From the NCBI RefSeq assembly GCF_002087075.1, contig NZ_MWSM01000012.1:17178-73385 (forward strand): a stretch of DNA of 56,208 nt, read 5' to 3'. Of this stretch, positions 29,701 to 39,023 are shown one piece after another. The notes beneath the pieces are model-generated. The model did not search any database. It had not been told where the DNA came from and was given only the letters and a program-made list of their open reading frames with translations. Position 1 is the stretch's first letter. Each line of letters begins with the position of its first letter. The DNA comes from Streptococcus pseudopneumoniae ATCC BAA-960 = CCUG 49455. GTDB lineage: Bacteria > Bacillota > Bacilli > Lactobacillales > Streptococcaceae. Position numbers and translations under genes: made by a program.

Positions 29701-31722
29701 ATGAAGAAACTATTCATATTACTATCAACTTTTTTTCTCAGCTTCTTCCTTGCTTGGATTATTGTCTTACGTGCGCCACAATATTTATATGCAAGCTATG
29801 ATTCCGTTACTTTACTTCGTGTCAAAAAGGATACTCAGGAACCGACGCGTGAGGTATTTGAACAGGAATTGGAGAATTTTGCAAACTCAGAACAGAGTTT
29901 AATAGCTAGAAGAATTGTAGAGCCGAGTAAGGATGGGACGACTCACTTTACTTATGCAACTTATGGTCAGGGAACTTTACCAAAAGAATTCCAAGAAGCT
30001 AGCCAAGAAAGTCGTGAACGTAGTGATCCGCTAAATAGTTATCTCCTTTTGTCAGGCTCCTTGACGAAAGAAAAGCTTGCCGATAAATTAGGAGATTTGG
30101 GTTATAAAGCAATTGCTGACCGAAAGACACCTCCCTATTCTCTTGCTTTTCGAATGTTACTAAATCCACTTATTTTAATTAGTTTAGCAATATTTGGCTT
30201 ATCTTTCTTTGCTTTAGTGATTATCACTCGGATTAAGGAAATGAGAGCAGCAGGTATAAAACTCTTTTCTGGTCAGACTCTCTTATCCATTATGGGGCAT
30301 TCTTTATCGACTGATATCAAGTGGCTCCTTCTATCAGCCCTCCTTTCCTTCCTAGGTGGGGGAGTCCTTCTTTTTAGTCAAGGTTTGTTTTATCCTATCT
30401 TGTTAGCCACCTATGGTTTTGGGATTAGTTTCTATCTGTTGTTTTTATTGGCGATTTCAATTTTACTAATGCTTCTTTATCTAATGAGTTTGAGTTACAA
30501 AGCATTAGTTCCTGTTATTAAGGGGAGATTACCCCTTAAACGCTTGATGGCTTTAACCCTATTGTGTCAGTTAGTAGCTGTTTTTACAGTGGGATACGCT
30601 GTTAAGACAGGCTTGACGTCTTACCAACGATTGAAAGAACTTGAAATTTCAAAACAAGCGTGGAAGGACAGAGCAGACTATTATCAAATTTCTTTTGGCT
30701 TAGGTGATAGAGGAAAAGATACAGAAAATCAGAGCAAGTGGTATGAATTTTCCAAAGAAGCAGTTGAACAAGAACAGGCTCTATTTGTAAAAGATAATCT
30801 CATTCATTTTGCAAATCCTCAAGGAAAAAATGAACAGGGAGAGACACTGGATACCTATAGTCCAGATGCTAATGTTCTCTATGTCAGCCCAAGTTATTTG
30901 GACAAGGAAAAGGTCGTGGTAGATGCTGAGACCAAACAGAAGTTAGTCCATCTTCAAAAAGGGGAATTTGGACTCTTACTACCAGAATCTCTTCGTTCAC
31001 AGGAAGCAGAACTTAAGAAAGCTTTTGAAGAAAGTTTGAACTATTACGGGCAATCAAGTGAGGAGGCAAGTGCTCCTTTAGAGTATGAAATGAGAGCGAT
31101 TATTAGCTATCTTCCAACTGGAGAAAAGCGATTTGTTTATAATAACGGTGAAAGCCCAGTATCCATTCAGTACTTAACCGATCCGATTTTAGTTGTATTT
31201 ACTCCAACATCTACAGGTGATAGTTTCATTTCAAAATATGTTTGGTCTATCAATGCTGGAAAACAACTTTTTATCAAAGGATATGAGAGTGGGCTAGAAC
31301 TCTTGAAGAAAGCTGGAATTTATGAGCAAGTATCTTATCTTAAAGAAGGAAGAAGTGTTTATCTAACTCGTTATAATGAAGTTCAAACTGAAACAGCAAC
31401 TTTAATCCTAGGAGCTATTGTTGGAATAGCTAGTTCCTTGTTACTCTTTTATTCTGTCAATCTTCTATATTTCGAGCAATTCCGCCGAGATATTCTGATT
31501 AAACGAATTTCAGGTTTACGATTTTTTGAAACATATGCTCAGTATATGGTTAGTCAATTTGCCAGTTTTGTATTTGGTGCTAGTCTCTTTATTTTAAGCA
31601 GTCGAGACTTGGTGATTGGCTTGCTCACTTTATTCGTCTTTCTAGCTAGTGCAGTTTTGACGCTTTACCGTCAAGCTCATAAAGAATCTCGTGTTTCTAT
31701 GACAATTATGAAAGGAAAATAG
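29701..31722 (+). CDS. Bacteriocin-associated integral membrane protein (DUF1430 / bact_immun_7tm)
   Basis: This 673-residue membrane protein has an N-terminal helix (about 3-23), a cluster of helices at about 150-300, a large extracellular region (about 320-560) and C-terminal helices (about 565-660). The overall MacB/FtsX-like permease layout and the neighbourhood match the putative immunity/permease component of lactococcin-972-type systems. GGAG lies ten bases before the ATG. The next gene, an ABC ATPase, begins two bases after its stop codon, so the two probably form one exporter or immunity complex. Confidence 0.85.
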   Translation: MKKLFILLSTFFLSFFLAWIIVLRAPQYLYASYDSVTLLRVKKDTQEPTREVFEQELENFANSEQSLIARRIVEPSKDGTTHFTYATYGQGTLPKEFQEASQESRERSDPLNSYLLLSGSLTKEKLADKLGDLGYKAIADRKTPPYSLAFRMLLNPLILISLAIFGLSFFALVIITRIKEMRAAGIKLFSGQTLLSIMGHSLSTDIKWLLLSALLSFLGGGVLLFSQGLFYPILLATYGFGISFYLLFLLAISILLMLLYLMSLSYKALVPVIKGRLPLKRLMALTLLCQLVAVFTVGYAVKTGLTSYQRLKELEISKQAWKDRADYYQISFGLGDRGKDTENQSKWYEFSKEAVEQEQALFVKDNLIHFANPQGKNEQGETLDTYSPDANVLYVSPSYLDKEKVVVDAETKQKLVHLQKGEFGLLLPESLRSQEAELKKAFEESLNYYGQSSEEASAPLEYEMRAIISYLPTGEKRFVYNNGESPVSIQYLTDPILVVFTPTSTGDSFISKYVWSINAGKQLFIKGYESGLELLKKAGIYEQVSYLKEGRSVYLTRYNEVQTETATLILGAIVGIASSLLLFYSVNLLYFEQFRRDILIKRISGLRFFETYAQYMVSQFASFVFGASLFILSSRDLVIGLLTLFVFLASAVLTLYRQAHKESRVSMTIMKGK

Positions 31723-31723
31723 G

Positions 31724-32365
31724 ATGATTGAACTAAAGAATATATCTAAAAAATTTGGAAGCCGTCAGCTATTTTCAGATACGAATCTTCATTTTGAAGG
31801 TGGGAAAATTTATGCCTTAATCGGTACAAGTGGCTGTGGTAAGACAACACTCTTGAATATGATTGGACGATTAGAGCCATATGACAAAGGACAAATCATC
31901 TATGATGGCACTTCTCTTAAGGACATCAGGCCTTCTGTTTTCTTTAGAGATTACTTAGGATACCTATTTCAAGATTTTGGCTTAATTGAAAGCCAAACCG
32001 TCAAAGAGAATCTCAATCTGGGTTTAGTTGGTAAAAAGTTGAAGGAAAAAGAGAAAATCTCTTTGATGAAACAAGCTCTAAACCGTGTAAACCTCTCTTA
32101 TTTGGATTTAAAGCAACCTATCTTTGAATTATCAGGAGGAGAAGCACAACGTGTTGCATTAGCGAAGATAATTTTAAAGGATCCACCTTTGATTCTCGCA
32201 GATGAACCAACTGCTTCACTAGACCCCAAAAACTCTGAGGAATTACTTTCTATCCTAGAATCTTTAAAAAATCCGAATCGTACCATTATTATTGCGACCC
32301 ACAATCCTCTGATTTGGGAGCAAGTGGACCAAGTCATTCGAGTTACCGATTTATCACATAGATGA
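31724..32365 (+). CDS. ABC transporter ATP-binding protein (lactococcin 972 type)
   Basis: This 213-residue ATPase has Walker A GTSGCGKTTLLN, the Q-loop YLFQDFGLIE, the ABC signature LSGGEAQRVALA, Walker B LILADEPTASLD and the H-loop ATHN. It belongs to the MacB/LolD-like group used with 7-helix bacteriocin membrane proteins. Its partner is the membrane protein just upstream. A BOX element and terminator follow. Confidence 0.9.
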   Translation: MIELKNISKKFGSRQLFSDTNLHFEGGKIYALIGTSGCGKTTLLNMIGRLEPYDKGQIIYDGTSLKDIRPSVFFRDYLGYLFQDFGLIESQTVKENLNLGLVGKKLKEKEKISLMKQALNRVNLSYLDLKQPIFELSGGEAQRVALAKIILKDPPLILADEPTASLDPKNSEELLSILESLKNPNRTIIIATHNPLIWEQVDQVIRVTDLSHR

Positions 32366-32378
32366 TAAGGTAAAATTC

Positions 32379-32482
32379 ATACTCAATGAAAATCAAAAAG
32401 CAAACTAGGAAGCTAGCCGCAGGCTATACTTGAGTACGGCAAGGCGAAGCTGACGTGGTTTGAAGAGATTTTCGAAGAGTAT
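32379..32482 (+). repeat. BOX element lacking boxB (boxA-boxC)
   Basis: boxA starts ATACTCAATGAAAATCAAAA and continues to GCTAGCCGCAGG. It joins directly to boxC, which contains ACGGCAAGGCGAAGCTGACG and GAAGAGATTTTCGAAGAGTA. The boxB module seen in the other two copies in this window is absent. Confidence 0.88.
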
Positions 32483-32496
32483 CAGTTAGAAGAAAG

Positions 32497-32525
32497 AGTC
32501 ACAAACACACTTTGTGGCTTTTTTA
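32497..32525 (+). terminator. Terminator after the bacteriocin ABC genes
   Basis: AGTCACAAA pairs with TTTGTGGCT and is followed by TTTTTT. Confidence 0.8.
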
Positions 32526-32573
32526 TTTCCATAAAAATGGTAAAATAGTAGGAGTAGAAATGGAGTTCGAGAC

Positions 32574-33926
32574 ATGAAAGTAATAGATCAATTTAAAAAT
32601 AAGAAAGTCCTTGTTTTAGGTTTGGCCAAGTCTGGTGAATCGGCAGCTCGTTTGTTGGATAAGCTAGGTGCCATTGTGACAGTAAATGATGGGAAACCTT
32701 TCGAGGACAATCCAGCTGCGCAAAGTTTGCTGGAAGAAGGAATCAAGGTCATTACAGGTGGCCATCCTTTGGAACTCTTGGATGAAGAGTTTGCCCTCAT
32801 GGTGAAAAATCCAGGCATCCCATACAGCAATCCCATGATTGAAAAGGCTTTGGCCAAAGGTATCCCTGTCTTGACCGAGGTGGAATTGGCTTACTTGATT
32901 TCAGAAGCGCCCATTATCGGTATAACAGGTTCAAATGGAAAAACAACTACAACGACCATGATTGGGGAAGTTTTGACTGCTGCTGGGCAACATGGTCTTT
33001 TATCAGGGAATATCGGCTATCCAGCTAGTCAAGTGGCCCAAACTGCGTCAGACAAGGACACGCTTGTTATGGAACTTTCTTCTTTCCAACTCATGGGCGT
33101 TCAAGAATTCCATCCTGAGATTGCGGTTATTACAAACCTCATGCCAACTCATATCGATTATCATGGATCATTTGAGGAATATGTAGCAGCTAAGTGGAAT
33201 ATCCAAAACAAGATGACAGCGGCTGATTTTCTTGTTTTGAACTTTAACCAAGACTTGGCAAAAGAATTGGCTAGCAAAACACAAGCTACTGTAGTTCCAT
33301 TTTCAACACTGGAAAAGGTTGATGGAGCTTATCTGGAAGATGGTCAGCTCTACTTCCGTGGAGAAGTGGTCATGGCAGCGAGTGAAATCGGAGTTCCAGG
33401 TAGCCACAATGTGGAAAATGCCCTTGCGACGATTGCTGTAGCCAAGCTTCGTGGTGTAGACAACCAAACCATTAAAGAAACTCTTTCAGCCTTTGGTGGT
33501 GTCAAACACCGTCTCCAGTTTGTGGATGAAATTCAGGGTGTTAAATTTTATAACGACAGTAAGTCAACCAATATCTTGGCAACTCAAAAAGCCTTGTCAG
33601 GATTTGACAACAGCAAGGTAGTCTTGATTGCAGGTGGTTTGGACCGTGGCAATGAGTTTGACGATTTGGTTCCAGATATTACTGGACTCAAGAAGATGGT
33701 CATTCTTGGTCAGTCTGCCGAACGTGTCAAACGGGCAGCAGACAAGGCTGGTGTGGCTTATGTGGATGCGACTGATATTGCAGATGCGACCCGCAAGGCC
33801 TATGAACTTGCGACTCAAGGAGATGTAGTCCTTCTCAGTCCAGCCAATGCCAGCTGGGATATGTATGCTAACTTTGAAGTACGTGGCGACCTCTTTATCG
33901 ACACAGTAGCGGAGTTAAAGGAATAA
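32574..33926 (+). CDS. murD: UDP-N-acetylmuramoyl-L-alanine:D-glutamate ligase
   Basis: This 450-residue Mur ligase adds D-glutamate to the peptidoglycan precursor. The N-terminal Rossmann-like domain has [12 protein letters not shown]. The ATP loop is [14 protein letters not shown], the central domain has [10 protein letters not shown] and GGVKHRLQ, and the C-terminal domain has YNDSKSTN and [16 protein letters not shown] -10 box lies about 30 bases upstream. It forms a tight cell-wall/division cluster with murG and divIB. Confidence 0.96.
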   Translation: MKVIDQFKNKKVLVLGLAKSGESAARLLDKLGAIVTVNDGKPFEDNPAAQSLLEEGIKVITGGHPLELLDEEFALMVKNPGIPYSNPMIEKALAKGIPVLTEVELAYLISEAPIIGITGSNGKTTTTTMIGEVLTAAGQHGLLSGNIGYPASQVAQTASDKDTLVMELSSFQLMGVQEFHPEIAVITNLMPTHIDYHGSFEEYVAAKWNIQNKMTAADFLVLNFNQDLAKELASKTQATVVPFSTLEKVDGAYLEDGQLYFRGEVVMAASEIGVPGSHNVENALATIAVAKLRGVDNQTIKETLSAFGGVKHRLQFVDEIQGVKFYNDSKSTNILATQKALSGFDNSKVVLIAGGLDRGNEFDDLVPDITGLKKMVILGQSAERVKRAADKAGVAYVDATDIADATRKAYELATQGDVVLLSPANASWDMYANFEVRGDLFIDTVAELKE

Positions 33927-33927
33927 T

Positions 33928-34986
33928 ATGAAAAAAATTGTCTTTACAGGTGGGGGGACGGTTGGACACGTTACCCTCAATCTTTTGTTAATGCCCAAGT
34001 TCATCGAAGATGGCTGGGAAGTCCACTATATCGGGGACAAGAGTGGTATTGAACACCAAGAAATCCTCAAGTCAGGCTTGGATGTCACCTTCCATTCCAT
34101 TGCAACTGGGAAATTGCGTCGCTATTTCTCTTTGCAAAATATGCTGGACGTCTTCAAAGTTGGTTGGGGAATTGTCCAATCGCTCTTTATCATGTTACGA
34201 GTTCGTCCACAGGCCCTTTTTTCAAAGGGAGGCTTTGTCTCTGTACCGCCCGTTATCGCTGCGCGTGTGTCAGGAGTGCCTGTCTTTATTCACGAATCTG
34301 ACCTGTCTATGGGCTTGGCCAATAAAATCGCCTATAAATTTGCGACGAAGATGTATTCAACATTTGAACAAGCTTCGAGTTTGTCTAAGGTCGAGCATGT
34401 GGGAGCAGTGACCAAGGTTTCAGACCAAAAAAATCCAGAACCGGATGAATTGGTGGATATCCAAACCCACTTTAATCCTAAATTGCCAACTGTATTGTTT
34501 GTCGGTGGTTCTGCAGGCGCTCGTGTCTTTAACCAATTGGTGACAGACCATAAGAAAGAACTGACAGAGCGCTACAATATTATCAATTTAACTGGAGATT
34601 CTAGCCTGAATGAGTTGAGCCAAAATCTTTTTCGTGTTGACTATGTGACCAATCTCTATCAACCCTTGATGGAATTGGCTGATATTGTTGTGACACGAGG
34701 TGGTGCCAATACGATTTTTGAGCTCTTGGCCATGGCAAAATTGCATGTTATTGTGCCACTTGGTCGTGAAGCTAGTCGTGGAGACCAGATTGAAAATGCA
34801 GCTTACTTTGTAAAAAAAGGCTATGCAGAAGAGCTTCAAGAAAGTGATTTGACTTTGGATAGTTTGGAAGAGAAGCTGTCTCACTTACTAAGCCACAAGG
34901 AAGACTACCAAGCTAAGATGAAGGCTTCCAAGGAATTGAAATCTCTAGCAGATTTTTATCAATTGTTGAAAAAAGATTTATCATAA
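33928..34986 (+). CDS. murG: Lipid II synthase MurG (UDP-GlcNAc transferase)
   Basis: This 352-residue membrane-associated glycosyltransferase converts lipid I to lipid II. The N-terminal glycine-rich motif reads [10 protein letters not shown], followed by the acceptor-side [12 protein letters not shown]. The UDP-GlcNAc pocket includes [12 protein letters not shown] and [14 protein letters not shown]. The start lies two bases after the murD stop, so they are co-translated, and divIB follows ten bases later. Confidence 0.95.
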   Translation: MKKIVFTGGGTVGHVTLNLLLMPKFIEDGWEVHYIGDKSGIEHQEILKSGLDVTFHSIATGKLRRYFSLQNMLDVFKVGWGIVQSLFIMLRVRPQALFSKGGFVSVPPVIAARVSGVPVFIHESDLSMGLANKIAYKFATKMYSTFEQASSLSKVEHVGAVTKVSDQKNPEPDELVDIQTHFNPKLPTVLFVGGSAGARVFNQLVTDHKKELTERYNIINLTGDSSLNELSQNLFRVDYVTNLYQPLMELADIVVTRGGANTIFELLAMAKLHVIVPLGREASRGDQIENAAYFVKKGYAEELQESDLTLDSLEEKLSHLLSHKEDYQAKMKASKELKSLADFYQLLKKDLS

Positions 34987-34995
34987 GGAAAGTAA

Positions 34996-36216
34996 ATGTC
35001 AAAAGATAAGAAAAATGAGGGCAAAGAAATCCTCGAAGAATTTAAAGAGTTATCAGAATGGCAGAAACGAAACCAAGAATACCTAAAAAAGAAGGCTGAA
35101 GAAGAGGCAGCCCTAGCTGAGGAGAAGGAAAAGGAAAGACAGGCTCGAATGGCTTCAAAATCTGAAGAGTCAGATGAAACTGGGGACCGAGAGAGTGAAT
35201 CTAATCCAAAAGACCCAGAATCAGCTAAGGAAGAGTCTGAGGAAAAAGTAGCATCCTCAGAGGCTGACAAAGAGGAAGAAGAGATAGAAGAATCAGGGTC
35301 TAAAGAGAGCGAGGAACAGGATAAAAAGCTTGCTAAAAAGGCTACAAAAGAAAAACTAGCCAAAGCAAAGATTCCTGGTATCCATATCTTGCGAGCTCTA
35401 ACGATTTTATTTCCAAGTCTGCTTTTATTGATTGTCTCTGCCTACCTACTCAGTCCTTATGCGACCATGAAGGATATTCGTGTCGAGGGAACGGTGCACA
35501 CTACGGCTGATGATATTCGACAGGCTTCAGGTATTCAGGATTCGGATTATACGATTAACCTTCTGCTAGACAAGGAAAAATATGAAAAGCAGATTAAGTC
35601 TAACTATTGGGTTGAATCAGCTCAACTTGTTTATCAATTTCCAACCAAGTTCACTATCAAGGTCAAGGAATATGATATTGTGGCCTACTATATTTCTGGT
35701 GAAAACCATTATCCTATTCTTTCCAGTGGTCAGCTTGAGACCAGTGCTGTGAGTTTGGTCAGTCTACCAGAAACTTATATATCAGTTCTCTTTAATGATA
35801 GTGAACAAATCAAGGCTTTTGTCTCAGAACTTGCTCAAATTAGTCCAGAACTCAAGGCGGCTATCCAGAAGGTGGAACTAGCCCCAAGCAAGGTCACATC
35901 AGATTTAATTCGATTGACCATGAATGATTCGGACGAAGTCTTGGTTCCGCTTTCTGAAATGAGTAAGAAACTGCCTTATTACAGCAAGATTAAACCTCAA
36001 TTGTCAGAACCAAGTGTGGTCGATATGGAAGCTGGAATCTACAGCTACACTGTAGCGGATAAATTGATTATGGAAGCAGAAGAAAAAGCCAAAAAAGAGG
36101 CCGAAGAAGCTGAGAAAAGGAAGGAAGAAGAACGTAAACGTTTAGAAGAAGAACAGAAAAAACAAGAGGAAGAGAGCAATCGAAACCAAACGACCCAGCG
36201 CTCATCGCGTCGCTAG
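34996..36216 (+). CDS. divIB: Cell division protein DivIB (FtsQ)
   Basis: This 406-residue bitopic divisome protein is expected to bind FtsL and DivIC. A long acidic/lysine-rich cytoplasmic region (1-125) is followed by one membrane helix (about 132-152, LTILFPSLLLLIVSAYLL). A POTRA domain begins with TMKDIRVEGTVHT and is followed by the FtsQ/DivIB core. A charged, Glu/Lys-rich tail (about 355-406) looks like a coiled coil. It is the last gene of the murD-murG-divIB group. Confidence 0.93.
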   Translation: MSKDKKNEGKEILEEFKELSEWQKRNQEYLKKKAEEEAALAEEKEKERQARMASKSEESDETGDRESESNPKDPESAKEESEEKVASSEADKEEEEIEESGSKESEEQDKKLAKKATKEKLAKAKIPGIHILRALTILFPSLLLLIVSAYLLSPYATMKDIRVEGTVHTTADDIRQASGIQDSDYTINLLLDKEKYEKQIKSNYWVESAQLVYQFPTKFTIKVKEYDIVAYYISGENHYPILSSGQLETSAVSLVSLPETYISVLFNDSEQIKAFVSELAQISPELKAAIQKVELAPSKVTSDLIRLTMNDSDEVLVPLSEMSKKLPYYSKIKPQLSEPSVVDMEAGIYSYTVADKLIMEAEEKAKKEAEEAEKRKEEERKRLEEEQKKQEEESNRNQTTQRSSRR

Positions 36217-36346
36217 GTTTTACCTTTTTCTCATAGTACTTTAGTGACTAGTTTTTACGTTTAATATTTGATATCTGTTTTTCTTTATGTTACATTATGC
36301 AGTGTAATCGATTGCAAAATAATTTTTTATGAAGAAGGTAACACAT

Positions 36347-36478
36347 ATGTCAGATGAAGTATTCTTATTTGAAGAAATTGAAGAAATCGTAGCCTCTACA
36401 GATGGTGAATTTTGGGGGAGTTTTACTTGGAACTGGGGTAGTTCTCTTAATTGGAGTAGCCTATTGTTAAAAAGATAG
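36347..36478 (+). CDS. Candidate modified-peptide precursor A
   Basis: This is a 43-residue peptide, MSDEVFLFEEIEEIVAS followed by a Trp/Ser-rich tail (GEFWGSFTWNWGSSLNWSS) and LLLKR. GAAGG lies eight bases before the ATG; an in-frame ATG at 36329 has no ribosome site. The leader shares xxFLFEEIExI with the next small gene. The acidic leader plus an aromatic core, next to an E1-like enzyme and an M50 protease, fits a RiPP precursor whose core would be modified and cleaved. No known bacteriocin family is recognised. Confidence 0.65.
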   Translation: MSDEVFLFEEIEEIVASTDGEFWGSFTWNWGSSLNWSSLLLKR

Positions 36479-36490
36479 GGAGTGATAATC

Positions 36491-36613
36491 ATGCAAGATA
36501 ACTTTTTATTTGAGGAAATTGAAAAAATTTCAGTACCAGTTAGTGATTTTTCAGCTGGACTTGCAACAGGTATCGGATTTGGTTTAGCAATCCTTGCTCT
36601 TGCTGGTTGTTGA
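36491..36613 (+). CDS. Candidate modified-peptide precursor B
   Basis: This is a 40-residue peptide with leader MQDNFLFEEIEKISVPVSDF and a hydrophobic, glycine-rich core SAGLATGIGFGLAILALAGC ending in a single cysteine. The leader motif FLFEEIE is shared with precursor A, 13 bases upstream. The core has G-xxx-G spacings like membrane-active two-peptide bacteriocins. GGGAG is placed about ten bases before the ATG. The C-terminal Cys is a conspicuous candidate for modification. The assignment rests on shared leader and gene context, not on a family match. Confidence 0.65.
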   Translation: MQDNFLFEEIEKISVPVSDFSAGLATGIGFGLAILALAGC

Positions 36614-37701
36614 AGTTTGTTCATTTACTAACATTAAGCTTTTTCAATTTCATTTTAGACAGTCATTTGAATTTTCCGTATTAGTCTTGCAGCAAGAGAT
36701 TAATAGAATTAGTTATTATTTTATTGATTGCGGACTGAGGGACAGTATCATCTATATATACCATCCAGTAAGAAACATGTATTAGTTGGGAAACAGGAAA
36801 AAAATGGTTAGAGCAACTAATAGGTCAAGAATTTACCATATCGGACTTATTAGTGTTAGTAGGGAAGAAATATTATTTAAGATTTTATATTGTTCTTAGT
36901 AAAATGGGACTTATAGATTCTATGAAATCACGAAAAAAGATAAATATTTTTAAAATATCTTGGGACTTTAATATAACATTATCTGAAAAATTAAACTATA
37001 AAAGATTTAATAAGAATTTTGAAAAAATCCTATTTGGTATTTTCCCATTGGCTCTTATTTTGCAATGTTTTATTATGTATATTTATAGGGCGGATATTTT
37101 GACTAATTTCCAAAACTTTCCAATAACGCTAAACATTCTTTTATTTTGGTTGCTTGTTGTTATTATATCTGCAACGATACATGAATTTAGTCATGCCATA
37201 ATTGCTAATAATTATCAAATTGAGATCCCAAATTGTGGAATAATGCTACTTTTGTTTAATTTGGCTTTTTTTGTAGATTTAAGTGGGGTGCAATTCTTAA
37301 AAAATAAAAAACAATTTTTGAAAATTATGTTAGCAGGAATTGCTTCAAATTCGATTTTATCACTTACAGGTTTACTTGTTTTATTGTTCACATCGTATAA
37401 ATTGCTTGGACTCTTATTTTTTATCATTAACTTAGGTATGATTTTTATTAATTCAATTCCTTTTTTTCAGTATGATAGTGGTATTATTTTAAGATACTTG
37501 AATTCTAACAATAATAACTTGAATTTTCAATATATAGTTCAACTTTTAATAGCATTTGTTATTATTTATTTCCCTTTGAGTCAACTATTACAGTTTTTGA
37601 CACCTAATATTATTGTTCGTAGTATAGGAGGGGTGATTGTTTCTATACTGCTTTCTATATTATATATGAGAGGAAGGACGAAATATGTTCTACGTAAATA
37701 G
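36594..37701 (+). pseudogene. Site-2 (M50) zinc metalloprotease, 5' end frameshifted
   Basis: The frame 36853-37701 encodes a 282-residue multi-helix protease. HEFSH (residues 110-114) and the distal NSIPFFQYDSG (the usual N-PxxxxDG motif) are intact. That frame is open back to 36771 without a good start and reads ISWETGKKWLEQLIGQEFTI, like the end of a PqqD/RRE-type peptide-recognition domain. The preceding part (VLQQEINRISYYFIDC, then YHPVRNMY) lies in the other frame, 36594-36785. A one-base loss or two-base gain near 36775-36785 therefore splits the gene. It probably cleaves the leader peptides within the membrane. A truncated product from GTG 36853 might still be made. Confidence 0.7.
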
Positions 37702-38680
37702 TTATGTTTTTGCTTATAAAAAAGAAGGTATAATGTATTTGCGTGTTCGGAGTATGCGGGAAATAGCTATAGAACCTCAAATTTCGCAAGAATTTATCAA
37801 CGATCTATTTAATAGTTGTAAGGAACTATTAGAGATAGAAGAAGTATTAGGCAGTAAACTAACATTTGAACTATTAAATGAACAAATTTTAATTTCGGAT
37901 GAGATAGATATTGATAGTAGATATTCTAGAACTAAAGGTTGCTATTCGTTATTTTATAATGAAGAGTATAATAAAATACAGAATAAAACAGTATTAGTAT
38001 TAGGAGCAGGAGCCTTAGGATGTTATATATCTCTAAGTCTAAGTATGTATGGAGTGAGGAAACTTATTGTCGCTGATTACGATATAATAGAACCATCAAA
38101 TTTAAATAGGCAAATTCTTTATACAGAGTCGGATGTTGGTAAGGAGAAGATTAATGTTCTTTCTGAAAAAATACACAAGTATAATTCAGATGTTCAGGTA
38201 GTACCTATTTCTATTAAAGTTTCTTCAGTAGAAGAATGAGAAAAAATTGTTGCGGAATATGGGAGTATAGATTTTATCGTTAAAGCAATTGATACGCCCA
38301 TTGATATTATAAAAATTGTCAATCAATTTGCTGTATCGCATAAGATATCCTACATATCAGGAGGGTTTAATGGATGCTATCTTATTATTGATAATATATA
38401 TATCCCTACCATCGGTTCTTGCTTTGGTTGTCGGAATATAAACAAAGATATAAATAAGTACACTTTATCTGATAAGACAAAGTGGCCGACTACACCAGAG
38501 ATGCCTGCTATTTTGGGAGGGATAATGACTAATTTAATAATTAAAATATTTCTGGGATGTTATAATGAAATCCTAATAGATAACGCTTACGTTTATAATA
38601 TGAGAAATCATGCTCTAAGTCAAGAAAAATATGTTCTGGAAAACGGAGAATGTCCAATTTGTAAAAAAATAATAAAGTGA
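37685..38680 (+). pseudogene. E1/ThiF-like adenylating enzyme with an in-frame UGA
   Basis: The frame encodes about 331 residues interrupted by one TGA at 38237-38239. Residues 1-100 may be a peptide-clamp domain as in MccB-like enzymes. The ThiF core follows with VLGAGALGCYISLS (ATP loop) and DYDIIEPSNLNRQ. After the stop come DFIVKAIDTP, GSCFGCRN and GECPICKK, the two CxxC pairs of the structural zinc. The start overlaps the M50 gene by 17 bases and is preceded by AGGAAGG. Enzymes of this class activate a carboxylate with ATP, so it could modify the two peptides. One base change (for example Trp TGG to TGA) would explain the lesion. Confidence 0.8.
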
Positions 38681-39022
38681 AAGATAACAATATTAGAGCG
38701 AAAACATTTATTCGTTCAGTTTGTTTTTGCTTATTATCAGGAGGAGTAGCTTTTTTATCTGCTATTGGGCAGTTCACTGTTATAGAAACACAATTAATAG
38801 TATTGTTCTTGGGTATTATTTTTGCCATCATTGGAAAATATAGTATGGCTTTTTTCATCGTTTGAGATTTTATTTTTGCTTGTTAATTTTAGAACATTTA
38901 TTCAGTTACCAGTGGATATTTTTATTGGTATGATAATATTTTTAATGCTGTGGATATTTATTATGTTAGGTATAGTGTGTCTTAGTTATTATATAACTTT
39001 ATTATTTAGCAAGGAGGCTTAG
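38677..39022 (+). pseudogene. Small membrane protein of the peptide locus, split at a T-tract
   Basis: The frame starts at a GTG overlapping the E1 stop (GTGA) and encodes MKDNNIRAKTFIRSVCFCLL and further helices, ending early at 38865. The next frame (to 39022) continues with FEILFLLVNFRTF and IFLMLWIFIMLGIV. Joining both at the run of six T (38850-38855), as if it were five, gives one protein of about 115 residues with four hydrophobic segments. It may be an immunity or transport accessory protein; no family is recognised. Confidence 0.6.
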
Positions 39023-39023
39023 T

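Noticed and set aside
38237..38239. UGA recoding (selenocysteine or Trp) in the E1-like gene
   Set aside because: Other genes here use UGA as a stop and UGG for Trp, and no selenocysteine-type stem-loop was recognised. A nonsense mutation is simpler.
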